Counted from the stretch's first letter, positions 16,261 through 25,495 are shown. The stretch is 29,059 nt of DNA from CAZDQL01 sp964507325 (GCA_964507325.1 CAZDQL010000083.1:1-29059), one strand, 5' to 3'. The notes: generated by a model from the letters alone, not told the origin. Translations and numbers: made by a program.

Positions 16261-19200
16261 TCACTCCAGCCGCAGCAGGACCGAGGAGGTGCCCCCCTCG
16301 TGGACCCTCACCTCCACCTTCCCGCTCTCCCGGCGCCCCTCCCCCGCTCCCAGATAGGCCTGCACCAGGTGGTCGCCCGGGGCCAGCCCGTCGCAGGTGA
16401 ATGACCCCGCGGCGTCGGTGCGCACGTTGTCCCACGGGGAGTAGGGACGCCCCTCCTCGTCGCTGATGCGAATCCTCGCGCCGGCCACGGGGGTGCCGCT
16501 GATCTCCTCGAGCACCCCGGAGATCTTCCCCGCTTCGCGCAGGGAAATGTCGCGCTCGATCCTGCCATCCCCCTCGCGCACCTCGACCACGACCAGCTCG
16601 CGACCGTAGCGCGCCCCCTTCTCGGAGAAGCCCCAACCGTCGCTCCCCCCCGCCCGCAGGTGGTAGGTGCCGGGGCGCAGCGACCCGAACTCGAAGCGTC
16701 CGTCCTCCTCCGTGGCGGCGAAGCGGCGGCTCTGCCAGTCGCCGTCGGCGGCGTCGGATTGGGCGTCGACCAGCGTGACCTGGAGCCCCCTCAAGACCTC
16801 CCCGCCGGGTCCCGTGATCTGACCCACCAGGCGCGTCGAGGGGAGCTCGAAGTCCAGCTCGTGGGTCTCGACCGCGGGCACCTCTTCGACCCAGGCCACG
16901 CGGTCCCGCAACTGCGCCCCCACCGAGAAGCGCCACTGGCCGGGTCGATCGAGGGTCAGCTCGTAGCGCCCATCCTCCCCGGCACGGGCGGCGGCTGTCG
17001 GTCGACGGGCATTGCCCCCCTCCTCGGAGGCGGTGACCAGCGCCCGGGGGACCGGATCCGGTCCGTCGCGGACGGTGCCTCGCACCCGGACCGCGGTGGG
17101 TGAGGGGGCGCCCAGGATCACCTCCGCCGTGCGGCCGGGGGACACCTCCACTTCGACGCTCTTCTGGCGCGCGAGACGCAGGAGCCAATCCGAGGGGTCC
17201 CCGCCGAAGTCGCTGCCCTCCTCCGGCTCGAGGGTGATCGAGTACTTGCCCGCGTCCAGGCCATCGAACTGCACCTGGCCGTCGCCCCCGGTCTGCGCGG
17301 CATCCTGCCGGCCCTCTCCGGCGAGATTCACCTGCCTGCCCGACCGCGTGCCCGCCTCGGGGTGGACCCGGGCCACGATGCGCGCCCCCGGCTGCAGGCG
17401 CAGCACGACCCCCCCCCGGCGCTCCGCTGGCCCCAGGTCGGTCTCGAAGGGGAGGCTGGAGGCCTGGCCCTCGCCGTCCGCTACGGCAACGATCGGACCG
17501 GGGTCGATCCCGTCCACGGAGAAGACGCCCTTCTGGTCCGCGGTGGCCGCCGTCGTCCCCGATCCGCCGTGGGTGACCAGGACGCGGGCCCTGGCGGCCA
17601 CCTCCCCGTCGGGCAGGTAGACGACGCCGCTCAAGGTGGCGGTGCGCGCCAGGACGAAGCGCAGGGGTGCCGCCCCGGGGAGGCGCACCGGGCGGCGCTC
17701 GGATTCGGCATGGCCGGGGGCGTGGACCTTGACCTCCCAATCGCCGGGCTGCAGGCCCTTCAGGAGGAAGCGTCCTTCGGAGTCCCGAAACCTGCCACGC
17801 ACCGGTCGCATCGAGTTGGCGGAGAAGATCCCGGTGCGAGCGGGGAAGGCGGTCACCTTGAAGGCCTCGATCGGCTCGGCGGCGTCGTCGACCACCACCC
17901 CGGTCAGGACGTCCCCCGGGGTGAGGTCGAGCAGCAGGGTCTGGTCCCCCGGCATCACCCCCTCGCGGCGCGCCATCCAGCGCGGGATGCGACGCGCCAG
18001 CATGCGCTGGACCTTGCTGGTCGGATCGGGTTGATCGTCGGGGTGGATCGCGCTGGCGGTCAAACCGCAGGGGGTCTCCCGTTCCAGCCCCCCGAACTCG
18101 AAGTAGCCGTCGGCGCCCACCACCACCTCCCCCTTGATGCGCTCGAGCTCGAAGCGCTCGATGGTGTCCCCCTGGGAGATGCGCACGCTGGCGCCGGCGG
18201 CGGGGACTCCGCCGGGCCAACGCACGGTTCCCGAGACGACCCCGCCGCGGTCGAGGCGCAGGAGGATGCCGTGGCGCTCTTGCCCGTCCGCCAGCTCGCC
18301 GACCTCGAACTGCGCATCCAGATAGCCATCCCGCTCGGCGACCAGAACCAGATCGCCGGGGGGGATGCCCCTGAGCTCGAAGCTCCCCCCCGCGGCGGTC
18401 CCCGCGCCGAGGGGATTGGAGATCATGAAGGGGATGCGCCGGCGAGCGGCCTCGGCGGTCAAGGCGGTCACCTGCGCTCCGTGCACCAGCTGCCCTCCGG
18501 TGTCGCGCACCTCCCCCAGCAAGCGCACGCCGAGACTGAGGGGGACGTCGATCGCAGTGGTGCCTCCCGGCTCGACGCTCACATCGGACACCCGTCCATC
18601 GGCCCAGAGGGGCGAGCGCGCGATGACGATGTGGCCCCCCTCCGGCTCCAGCCCTCCGATCTCCCACTCCCCCTCGACCCCCGTCGTCCAGCCCGCCTCG
18701 CCCGCGCTGGTGACCACCTCCACCCCCTCCAGGGGATCCTCGCTGAAGGCGGCGCTGCGGGGGGGCAGGACCCGGGCGATGACCCGGCCCCCGAGCAGCG
18801 GCTCGAGGACGATCTCCTCCTTCGGCTTCCCGCTGCTGTCGAACTTCACCAACCAGCGATCGGGCAGGTAGAGGTAGCGCGCGACGACGTCGATGCGCCC
18901 GCGGCGGGTCTTGGAGGAGAAGGCGATGCGGAAGGTCCCGTCGTCGTCGACTCGCTCGCGCCGCTTGCGGCGCCCGGCGGGATCGTTCTCGAAGCGAGCG
19001 CCCTCCGCCTCGACCCACAGGTCCTCGTCCAGGGGCACCCCCGGCGGCAACTCGACCCGACCCGACACCCAGTACGAGCCCACCGGAGCGGCCCACCAAC
19101 GTCCGCGGACGGTGGGGACGCCGCGTCCGGGGGAGCGCCGGGTGGGGGCGGCCGCCTGGGTCGTCTCCCCCCCTCCCGAGACCTCTTCGATCCCGGCCAA

Positions 19201-19365
19201 CTCGGGCCCGGGACCCGCGAGCGAGGTGGGCGGAGCTCCCGCGGTGGAGACCGCCTGGGGGACCGCCCTGCCCTCCCCTCCGAGGCGATCGGAGGCCAGC
19301 CAGATCCCCGCCACGGCAGCCAGGGAACCGAGGGTGATGAGTCCGGTGAGGACGGACCGGTTCAT
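16261..19365 (-). CDS. Tandem carboxypeptidase-regulatory-like domain protein
   Basis: 1034 aa. An N-terminal signal/anchor (MNRSVLTGLITLGSLAAVAGIWLA, residues 7-25 hydrophobic) is followed by a Gly/Ala/Pro-rich linker and then about eight to ten beta-sandwich repeats of the CarboxypepD_reg/Ig-like type. Repeats are marked by the recurring pattern 'small residues - Asp/Glu-Gly-x-Phe-x-Phe/Leu-x-Gly-Leu-x-Pro-Gly-x-Tyr' (DGRFEFGSLRPGTYHLRAGG, SEGRFLLKGLQPGDWEVK, AAGSFTCDGLAPGDHLVQAY). These are non-catalytic domains found in surface and periplasmic proteins; the ligand is unknown. It lies downstream of the sulfatase-like gene on the same strand, but a 153-bp gap with two stem-loops suggests its own transcription. 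No ribosome binding site is visible at 19365; the hydrophobic N-terminus supports the start. Confidence 0.82.
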   Translation of the reverse strand: MNRSVLTGLITLGSLAAVAGIWLASDRLGGEGRAVPQAVSTAGAPPTSLAGPGPELAGIEEVSGGGETTQAAAPTRRSPGRGVPTVRGRWWAAPVGSYWVSGRVELPPGVPLDEDLWVEAEGARFENDPAGRRKRRERVDDDGTFRIAFSSKTRRGRIDVVARYLYLPDRWLVKFDSSGKPKEEIVLEPLLGGRVIARVLPPRSAAFSEDPLEGVEVVTSAGEAGWTTGVEGEWEIGGLEPEGGHIVIARSPLWADGRVSDVSVEPGGTTAIDVPLSLGVRLLGEVRDTGGQLVHGAQVTALTAEAARRRIPFMISNPLGAGTAAGGSFELRGIPPGDLVLVAERDGYLDAQFEVGELADGQERHGILLRLDRGGVVSGTVRWPGGVPAAGASVRISQGDTIERFELERIKGEVVVGADGYFEFGGLERETPCGLTASAIHPDDQPDPTSKVQRMLARRIPRWMARREGVMPGDQTLLLDLTPGDVLTGVVVDDAAEPIEAFKVTAFPARTGIFSANSMRPVRGRFRDSEGRFLLKGLQPGDWEVKVHAPGHAESERRPVRLPGAAPLRFVLARTATLSGVVYLPDGEVAARARVLVTHGGSGTTAATADQKGVFSVDGIDPGPIVAVADGEGQASSLPFETDLGPAERRGGVVLRLQPGARIVARVHPEAGTRSGRQVNLAGEGRQDAAQTGGDGQVQFDGLDAGKYSITLEPEEGSDFGGDPSDWLLRLARQKSVEVEVSPGRTAEVILGAPSPTAVRVRGTVRDGPDPVPRALVTASEEGGNARRPTAAARAGEDGRYELTLDRPGQWRFSVGAQLRDRVAWVEEVPAVETHELDFELPSTRLVGQITGPGGEVLRGLQVTLVDAQSDAADGDWQSRRFAATEEDGRFEFGSLRPGTYHLRAGGSDGWGFSEKGARYGRELVVVEVREGDGRIERDISLREAGKISGVLEEISGTPVAGARIRISDEEGRPYSPWDNVRTDAAGSFTCDGLAPGDHLVQAYLGAGEGRRESGKVEVRVHEGGTSSVLLRLE

Positions 19366-19405
19366 GAAGTGTTTCTGGGGGGGGTGGACGGGGCGGGGCG
19401 GGGTG

Positions 19406-19460
19406 CCCCCCTACGCGGCGCGGCGCGCTCCCTTTCGGAGGGCGCGCCCCGCCGTGGGGG
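19406..19460. terminator. Long GC-rich stem-loop
   Basis: Core pairs 422-431 with 437-448 (numbers +19000): GGCGCGCTCC against GGAGGGCGCGCC, with a 2-base bulge and loop CTTTC. It is extended imperfectly by CCCCC (406-410) against GGGGG (456-460). It sits between the sulfatase-like gene and the downstream tandem-domain gene, so it would either end the first transcript or lie in the leader of the second. Confidence 0.45.
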
Positions 19461-19486
19461 AACATGCGCGGAATCCGGGGCTGGCG

Positions 19487-19506
19487 CCTCGCCGGATCCG
19501 GCGGGG
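19487..19506. terminator. 20-bp palindrome after the sulfatase-like gene
   Basis: CCTCGCCGGATCCGGCGGGG is self-complementary with one T-G wobble. It lies 12 bases beyond the TAG stop of the sulfatase-like gene (19519-19521) on the minus strand. With almost no loop it would fold as a cruciform or a shortened hairpin; it could be a terminator or a binding site. Confidence 0.4.
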
Positions 19507-19518
19507 TCGCCGCGAGCC

Positions 19519-20892
19519 CTAGCGATCGTCGCTGTCTTCCTCGTCGTCCCCCCCCGCGTAGCCCATCGCCTCCATCCACTCCTGCATCGAGGGGCTGAGC
19601 TCCACCGCTTCCCCCCGCTTCAACGCCGCCATGTGCCGCTGGACCTCCTCCATCGCCGCCGCGAGCTCCTTCACCCGTTCGGGGTTCCCGGGCGCACGGT
19701 CGACCCTCTCCCCCGGGTCCGAGGTCAGATCGTAGAGCTCGTAGGAGCCGTCGACCCGCTGGATCAGCTTCTCACCGCCGAGGCGCAGGGAGGTCAGGGG
19801 CTCGTTCCACATGTTGCCGTGGGCGAGCACCGCGCCGGGACCCTCCCCGCGCAGGAGACTGCTACCCGCTTCGGCAAACTGCTCCGGCGCCGCGAGGTCC
19901 GCCAATTCACAGAGGGTCTGGGCCAGATCGACGTGACTCACCGCGCGGTCGGTCACTCCGGGCTCGACCTCGCCCGGGAAGCGCAGCAGGAGGGGCACGT
20001 GTACCAATTCCTGGTAGAGGGTGTGACCGTGCTCGAATCCCCCGTGGTCCAGGAACTCCTCGCCGTGGTCGGAGGTCAGGACGACCACGGTCTCTCCGTC
20101 CAGCCCGCGTTCAGCCAATCCGTCCAGGAGCCGACCGATCTGCCCGTCCAGGTACGCGATCTCTCCGTCGTGGAGCTTCTCGGCGCGGCGGATCAGCTGC
20201 TCCGGGGGGAAGCCGTGGCCCTCGCGAATGGCCACCATCTCCTTGCGCGTCGGGAACTTGAACCGGTCGTTGTCGCGGTCGCGGGGGTCGGCGAAGCGGG
20301 CCCGGAAGGACGCCGGCGGGTCGTAGACCGCGTGGGCGTCGAAGTAGTGGACCAGGAGCAGGAAGGGACCGTCGCGCTCTTCGTCGAGCCACCGCAGGGC
20401 TGCGTCGGTGGTGGCGGTGGCGTCCCGCACTTCGATGTTGTTCCCGTAGGACTTCACGTCGCGGCTGTCGAAGTCGCGCAGCACGCGAAAGGTCTCCTCG
20501 AGGAAGGCGACGTTGGCGATGGCGTGGGAGCGGTAGCCGTGCCCACCGAACACCTCCGCCAGGGTGGTCACCGACGGGTCCAGATTCGACCAAGAACCGA
20601 GCCGCCCCCCCGCGCCGTGCTCCTTCGGATGCAGACCCGTGAGCATGCTGGCGATCGAGGGCAGGGTCCACGGGGCGTGGGCGGAGGCGTCCGAGAAGCG
20701 CAGGGACTCGGAGGCCAGGGCGTCGATGGAGGGGGTCAGACCGTCCCGATTGCCGTAGCAGCCGAGCTTGTCCGCCCGCAGGGTGTCGACGATCACCAGC
20801 AGCACGTTCGGCTTCTCGGGCGGCCCCGAATCACCGCAGGCGCACAGGAGGGAGATGAGGCAGAGGAGGGAGAGGGCGCGCATCTTGGGCAT
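19519..20892 (-). CDS. Sulfatase-like lipoprotein with Thr at the catalytic position
   Basis: 457 aa, alkaline phosphatase/sulfatase superfamily. The N-terminus MPKMRALSLLCLISLLCAC fits a lipoprotein signal with Cys19 as the lipidated residue. Metal-site motifs: VDTLRAD (35-41) and TSDHGEEF (273-280), followed by a His-rich GGFEHGHTLYQELVHVPLL. The segment aligned with the sulfatase signature C-x-P-S-R reads APWTLPSIASMLTG, so the formylglycine Cys/Ser is replaced by Thr76 and the Arg by Ile. It is thus unlikely to be an FGly-dependent sulfatase. Thr nucleophiles occur in phosphoethanolamine/phosphoglycerol transferases and related hydrolases, so a phospho-transfer or phosphodiesterase role is possible (inference). 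The C-terminal tail is acidic (GGDDEEDSDDR). It starts 18 bp after the glycosyltransferase gene, so the two are probably co-transcribed. ATG at 20883 is an alternative start. Confidence 0.87.
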   Translation of the reverse strand: MPKMRALSLLCLISLLCACGDSGPPEKPNVLLVIVDTLRADKLGCYGNRDGLTPSIDALASESLRFSDASAHAPWTLPSIASMLTGLHPKEHGAGGRLGSWSNLDPSVTTLAEVFGGHGYRSHAIANVAFLEETFRVLRDFDSRDVKSYGNNIEVRDATATTDAALRWLDEERDGPFLLLVHYFDAHAVYDPPASFRARFADPRDRDNDRFKFPTRKEMVAIREGHGFPPEQLIRRAEKLHDGEIAYLDGQIGRLLDGLAERGLDGETVVVLTSDHGEEFLDHGGFEHGHTLYQELVHVPLLLRFPGEVEPGVTDRAVSHVDLAQTLCELADLAAPEQFAEAGSSLLRGEGPGAVLAHGNMWNEPLTSLRLGGEKLIQRVDGSYELYDLTSDPGERVDRAPGNPERVKELAAAMEEVQRHMAALKRGEAVELSPSMQEWMEAMGYAGGDDEEDSDDR

Positions 20893-20910
20893 CGTCGTCG
20901 GGACTACGGG

Positions 20911-23034
20911 TCACATTCTCAGGGGTTGGCCCGCGCGGTAGCGCGCCAGTCCGGCGGAGATCCGCTGGCGCGCGGCCGCGTCGTCGGAGGCCGCCCGCAG
21001 GGCCGCCTCGGCGGCGCGCACCGCCTCTTCGAAGCGCCCCTCCTCGGCCAGGGCCGCCGCTCGGGCCTCGAGCGCGGACCAGGTGGCCCCCCCGGCCGCC
21101 ACGGCCTCCTCGGCGAGCCGTAGCGCCTGGGCGCCGTCGCGCACCCCCTCGGCGGGGGTGGTGGCGAGCAGGAGGGCCAGGGTCGCGGCGTAGTGGCCCT
21201 CCTCGGGTCGGCCCCGGGCGCGCTCGCGGGCCACGCGCAGCGACTCGGCGGCCTGGCGGTAGCGCCGCTGCTGCGCCAGGATCAAACCGAGCTGGTAGGG
21301 CGCGGCGGAGAAGAGCAGGTCCGCGTCGGTGGCGGCTCGCCAGCGGCGTTCCGCGCCCTCGGTGTCCCCGATTTCCTGCAAGAGGAAGCCCAGGTTGTAG
21401 TTCGCCAGGAGATGGTCGGGATCGCCGCGCAGGGCCGCTTGGTAGTGCTCCCGCGCCGCAGCGTCCCGGCCGATCTTCTGCTCGAGGACCGCCAGCCCAT
21501 AGTGGGCGGCGGGGGTGCCGGGGGCGAGGGCCAGGGCGGCGTCGAACTCCTCGCGAGCGGCGGCGAGCTTCTCGCTGCGGAAGAAGGCGCGCCCCCGATC
21601 GAGGCGCCAGCGCAGGCTGTCCGGCGGAGGCTCGGGCCCGAGGAGGAAGGCGGTCAGGAACACCGCCACCCCCAGACCCAGCGCCACCCCACGCCGGCGC
21701 AGGCTCGCCGCACGCCAGGCGACGAGCGGACCGGTGAGCAGCGCCAGGAAGGGCACCAGGGGCACGCGGTAGCGCGCGGCGGTGAAGAAGGGCAGGAGGG
21801 AGAGGAGGAAGACCGTCGCCAGGAGAGCGATCAGGAGGGCGGCCTCGCGCCTCCCTCGCGGCGCGCCGCTCCCCCCGCCTCCCCCACCGGCGAAGAGCCA
21901 CCCGCCGAGCGCCATCCCGAGCAGCAACGGAAAGGACCAGGGGAGCCAGCGCAGGACCGCGGAGTGCCGCTTCTCGAGGGCGACCTCCTTGTTGTGCGCC
22001 ACCTCGGCGGGTCCCACGAGCCAGGCCGCCTTGCGCGCAGTCAGCGCCAGGAAGGCTCCGGGGTTCCCGACGATCCACTCCCTCGCCCGCGCGCCGAACC
22101 ACTCCGAGACCTCCCTGCGAGAGACCTCCCGGCCCAGCTTCTGGGCCAGGGTGGCCTCGATGCGCGGGTAGTCGTAGCAGGTGTGGAAGTCCCCCAAGCC
22201 CTCCCCCAGGTCGGCTTGGATGAGCCCGTCGGATCCCGCGCGGTTGCCGAGGTGCAGGTTGATCCCCAGGTTCGAGGTGATCGGCACCAGCTCCCCACTG
22301 ACCGCGGCGTTGCGCCAGGTGCTGGGGGTGAGGGCTGCGCCGAGTCCCAGGAGCAGAGCCGAGAGCGGCACCCAGACCGACTTCTGACGTCGCCAGCGGA
22401 CCCAGGCGAGCCAGGCCAGCGCGACCGGGACGAAGGCAAGGGCGCTGGGCCGCACCAGGGCGGCCAGACCGATGGCGAGCCCGCCCCCGATCGCCGGCGC
22501 CACGCCCCCTTCCCGCGACCGGAAGAGCAGGAGCAGCGCGAGGAGCTCGAGGAGCACGAGCAGGGCCGGCGCGTGCAGCTCCCCCTCGAAGTAGATCAGC
22601 GCCCAGTGCAGGGTGAGCATGCCCGCCGCCCAGAGCCCCTCCCACGCACCGAAGGCGGCGCGCCCGACGAGGAAGGCCAAGAGGATTCCCGCCAATCCGA
22701 GTAGCTGGTTGGCGATCACCGCCGCGGTCGGACTGCCCCCGGTCAGGCGGTAGACCGCCGCCAGGAAGAAGGGGTAACCGGGGGGGCGCAGGTAGGTGTG
22801 ACGGGAGAACCCGGGGTCGATGCGGTGCGCCTCCCGCCACTCCCCCGCGCGCTCGACGCCGAAGGCCAGGGTGCGCGCCCAGTCGTCGTGGAAGCCCGCG
22901 TCGACCTGGGGTCGGCCGAAGTCGGGAGCGGAGCGCCGCTCGACGAGGAAGGCCCCGCGCAGCCCGAGCCCGACGAGGAGCAGGACCAGGAGCGTGATCC
23001 CCTCGCGGGAGCGCAGCGGACTCGGCCGGGGCAT
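20911..23034 (-). CDS. GT39-like membrane glycosyltransferase fused to TPRs
   Basis: 707 aa. Residues about 13-460 are a polytopic membrane domain of the ArnT/PMT type (GT39 or GT83 clan), which transfers sugars from polyprenyl phosphate carriers on the outer face of the membrane. TM1 is at 13-28. It is followed by an extracytoplasmic loop with acidic residues (FHDDWARTLA) and RPPGYPFFLA, then about nine to ten further hydrophobic segments including RPSALAFVPVALAWL. From about residue 475 to the end there are TPR units (LDRGRAFFRSEKLAAAREEF, YNLGFLLQEIGDTEGAERRW), which would face the periplasm or cytoplasm depending on TM count. A six-glycine stretch lies in a loop near 375. It sits between the M28 peptidase gene (39 bp upstream) and the sulfatase-like gene. 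The sugar and acceptor are unknown. No Shine-Dalgarno is visible at 23034. Confidence 0.83.
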   Translation of the reverse strand: MPRPSPLRSREGITLLVLLLVGLGLRGAFLVERRSAPDFGRPQVDAGFHDDWARTLAFGVERAGEWREAHRIDPGFSRHTYLRPPGYPFFLAAVYRLTGGSPTAAVIANQLLGLAGILLAFLVGRAAFGAWEGLWAAGMLTLHWALIYFEGELHAPALLVLLELLALLLLFRSREGGVAPAIGGGLAIGLAALVRPSALAFVPVALAWLAWVRWRRQKSVWVPLSALLLGLGAALTPSTWRNAAVSGELVPITSNLGINLHLGNRAGSDGLIQADLGEGLGDFHTCYDYPRIEATLAQKLGREVSRREVSEWFGARAREWIVGNPGAFLALTARKAAWLVGPAEVAHNKEVALEKRHSAVLRWLPWSFPLLLGMALGGWLFAGGGGGGSGAPRGRREAALLIALLATVFLLSLLPFFTAARYRVPLVPFLALLTGPLVAWRAASLRRRGVALGLGVAVFLTAFLLGPEPPPDSLRWRLDRGRAFFRSEKLAAAREEFDAALALAPGTPAAHYGLAVLEQKIGRDAAAREHYQAALRGDPDHLLANYNLGFLLQEIGDTEGAERRWRAATDADLLFSAAPYQLGLILAQQRRYRQAAESLRVARERARGRPEEGHYAATLALLLATTPAEGVRDGAQALRLAEEAVAAGGATWSALEARAAALAEEGRFEEAVRAAEAALRAASDDAAARQRISAGLARYRAGQPLRM

Positions 23035-23073
23035 GGGGTGGAGACGATCCCAGGGGGAATGGGCGCCGTCAAG

Positions 23074-25458
23074 TCAGGGCTCGTCGACCGCGATCTCGGT
23101 CTTCGAGACGAGCAGGCAACCGTCCCCGTCCCCCCTGGCCACGAAGCTCTCCCCGCGGGCGTCGTCGAGGAAGGCGCCCTCCTCGGGGAGCCCGTGGACG
23201 CGGTCGACGAGCAGGATCTCGAGGGGGACCGGCTCTCGTTCCTCCGCTCCTTCCTCGCCGTCCGCATCCCCGGCGAGCGCCTCCAGATCGATGCCGGCCA
23301 GGACCAGATCGAGCTGGTAGCCCGCGGGGGGAACGGCGACCAGCGTCAGGAACGGACTCGGGACCAGCTCGGTTCCCTCCAGCGCCATCCCCTCCACCTT
23401 CCATGGACCGCGCACCCTGAGCCGGGTGCGCGCCGCCCCGGACGGGGAGAAGACGCGCGCCTTCACCCGCAGGAGGGTGTGGACGTAGTCGCGCTCGTCA
23501 GGCTCACGGTGGGTGATCTCCCACTCGATCCGGGGCGGCGGGAGACCGAGATCGTCAGCGGGCGCGACCCGAGCCGACCATCCCGACCAGCTGCTTCCGA
23601 TCGCGTCCCCCTCCTCGTCGAAGGGGAGCGCGGCGGCGAGGGACTCCGGGAGGGGCGCGCCGTAGCCCCACGCCTGCCACTGGGCCTCCCCCTCCTCCTG
23701 GGCGTAGACCAGGTTCAAGCGCTGGGGGCGCTGGGGTGATTCGTGGGGCAGGACGAGGGTCAGGCTCGCCCCGAAGACCAGGCAGGCGAGCCCGAGCACC
23801 GCCAAGCTGCGGCGCGCGATCGGAGTCGCGTTGGCCATCAGGGGCAGGGTGAGCGTCGCGGGCAGCGCGATCGCGAGGGAGGTGACCCAGAGGCGCTCCA
23901 AGCGGAAGGCCTCCGCCAGCCCGAGCAGCAGAGGCGCCCAGAAGACGGTCGCGAACACCAGTGCGCAGAGGGCGACCCGGCCCAGCCGCGCCTCGAGGGC
24001 GTCGTCCAGGCGAACCGCGTTCGCGAGCAGCGCCAGGAGCAGGGCCGGCGCCAGGGCGAAGGGGCACGCACCCGGGACGAAGAGCGCCAGGAGGAGCGCC
24101 CCCACCCCCCACCAGCACCAGGACGCCAGGGCCAGGGCGGCGGGGCCCGCCAGCCGTCGCCCCACTCCCCCACCGACGCAGGCCCCGAAGAGCGCCGCTC
24201 CCCCCAGGGCGATCCAGGTCGGGGAGGGGGTGGCGTGCCACGGACTCCAGGTCCCGGTCGCGGAGCGCAGGACCTGCGCGTAGCCGATGGCGATCGCCGC
24301 CGTCACCAGCACCCCGAAGGGCGTGGCGAACAGGCCCAGGCTCACCGCACCCCAGCGCACGTGCCCCCTGCGCGCGCAGCGCTGGAGCGCCCACAGGAGG
24401 GCCGCGGCCGCGACGAGGCCCAGGACCCACGCGCTGCCGGTTCCCAGGTGCACGAGCCAGCGACCGAAGAGGGTCACGTAGACCGCGTCACCCCTGCGCG
24501 TCTCCCCCTCGTGCTCCTCGATGGCGCGCAGCGCCGCCAGGACCTGCTGCCCCTGGTGCTGGACGCTCTCCAGCGAGAGGTGCGCGCGGTCGTCGAGGGC
24601 AGTGTGGTAGGTGTACCAGTCCCCGATGAAGGCGAAGTTCAGCCCGGCGAAGCCCTCCTCGCGGAAGATGCTGAAGTCGGTGTCGTTGGGCATGCGCCGG
24701 TAGATCTCGGTCGCGAACGAGCTCGCGTTCGGCCGCGCCGCGTGGCGCGCGAAGGCCTCGATCAACCAGGCGTCCTCGCCTCCCGTCTCGAAGAGGTGGC
24801 TCGGACCCGAGCTACCGCGCGCCTCGAGGTTCAGGACGACCCCCACGTCCTGCGCCCACGGGTGCCGATCGAGGAAGCCCGCCGCGCCCAGGAGACCCAC
24901 CTCCTCCCCCTCGGTGATCAGGGCGATCACGGGGTGCCGGCGGACCTTCCCCCGCGGCTCTTCCTCCAGCGCGCGCGCGATCTCCAGGATCGTCGCGACC
25001 GCGGAGAGGTCGTCCGCCATCCCCGGGCCGGCGCCCACCGAGTCGTAGTGCGCCATCAGGAGCACCGCCGGCTCCCCCACCCGCCCGGAGCTTCTGGCGA
25101 CGACGTTGCGCACCGTCCCCACGCCGCCGCGGGGGCTGCGGGCGACCACCTCCTGGATCTCCGTCCGCCACCCGAGATCGTTCAGGTGGTCGGCGATCGC
25201 CTCGCGCAGCGCGGCGGCGGCGGGACTCCCCGTCGGGTGTGGGGTGCCCTCTCCCGCCAGTCGATCGAGGAGCGTCGCGGCGCGCTCGGCGGAGAAGCTC
25301 TCCGCCGGAGCGTCCTCGGGGAGCGCGGCCGGAGGCCTCGCGCTCCACCAGGCGAGCAGTCCCAGCGCGACCGCGAGGCCGATGCCGAGCAGCAGGCGGG
25401 AGGAGTGGGACTCGGAGGAAGTGGGAGGGCCGGAAGGCCCGCTGCGGCTGCGCGTCAT
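23074..25458 (-). CDS. M28 family zinc metallopeptidase with C-terminal membrane domain
   Basis: 794 aa. A basic N-terminus and one membrane segment (about 21-38) lead into an M28 aminopeptidase-like domain. Expected ligands are all visible: His137 (LLMAHYDS), bridging Asp149 (GPGMADDLSA), general base Glu185 and ligand Glu186 (TEGEEVGLLG), Glu212 (NLEARGSSG) and His285 (YTYHTALDD), with TDFSIFREEG before it. From about residue 325 to 580 there are about eight to nine hydrophobic segments, followed by a soluble C-terminal part with beta character. The architecture resembles ERMP1/Fxna-like and vacuolar M28 membrane peptidases. It is the first gene of the minus-strand run (M28, GT39-TPR, sulfatase-like). 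AGGA at 25465-25468, six bases before ATG 25458, supports the start. The substrate is unknown; a role in periplasmic peptide turnover is an inference. Confidence 0.9.
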   Translation of the reverse strand: MTRSRSGPSGPPTSSESHSSRLLLGIGLAVALGLLAWWSARPPAALPEDAPAESFSAERAATLLDRLAGEGTPHPTGSPAAAALREAIADHLNDLGWRTEIQEVVARSPRGGVGTVRNVVARSSGRVGEPAVLLMAHYDSVGAGPGMADDLSAVATILEIARALEEEPRGKVRRHPVIALITEGEEVGLLGAAGFLDRHPWAQDVGVVLNLEARGSSGPSHLFETGGEDAWLIEAFARHAARPNASSFATEIYRRMPNDTDFSIFREEGFAGLNFAFIGDWYTYHTALDDRAHLSLESVQHQGQQVLAALRAIEEHEGETRRGDAVYVTLFGRWLVHLGTGSAWVLGLVAAAALLWALQRCARRGHVRWGAVSLGLFATPFGVLVTAAIAIGYAQVLRSATGTWSPWHATPSPTWIALGGAALFGACVGGGVGRRLAGPAALALASWCWWGVGALLLALFVPGACPFALAPALLLALLANAVRLDDALEARLGRVALCALVFATVFWAPLLLGLAEAFRLERLWVTSLAIALPATLTLPLMANATPIARRSLAVLGLACLVFGASLTLVLPHESPQRPQRLNLVYAQEEGEAQWQAWGYGAPLPESLAAALPFDEEGDAIGSSWSGWSARVAPADDLGLPPPRIEWEITHREPDERDYVHTLLRVKARVFSPSGAARTRLRVRGPWKVEGMALEGTELVPSPFLTLVAVPPAGYQLDLVLAGIDLEALAGDADGEEGAEEREPVPLEILLVDRVHGLPEEGAFLDDARGESFVARGDGDGCLLVSKTEIAVDEP

Positions 25459-25477
25459 GTCGATTCCTGGGCCCGGT

Positions 25478-25495
25478 GCGGTTCACCGGAACCGC
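25478..25495. repeat. Small hairpin in the divergent promoter region
   Basis: GCGGTT-CACCGG-AACCGC, a perfect 6-bp stem in the 212-bp gap between the divergent M28 and UnbV-type genes. It may be an operator or a leader hairpin of the M28 transcript. No clear -35/-10 boxes were identified in 25459-25670. Confidence 0.3.

Noticed and set aside
17362..21123. 1253-aa + strand frame opposite the tandem-domain and sulfatase-like genes
   Set aside because: Antisense to two genes with clear domains and signal sequences; no motif of its own.
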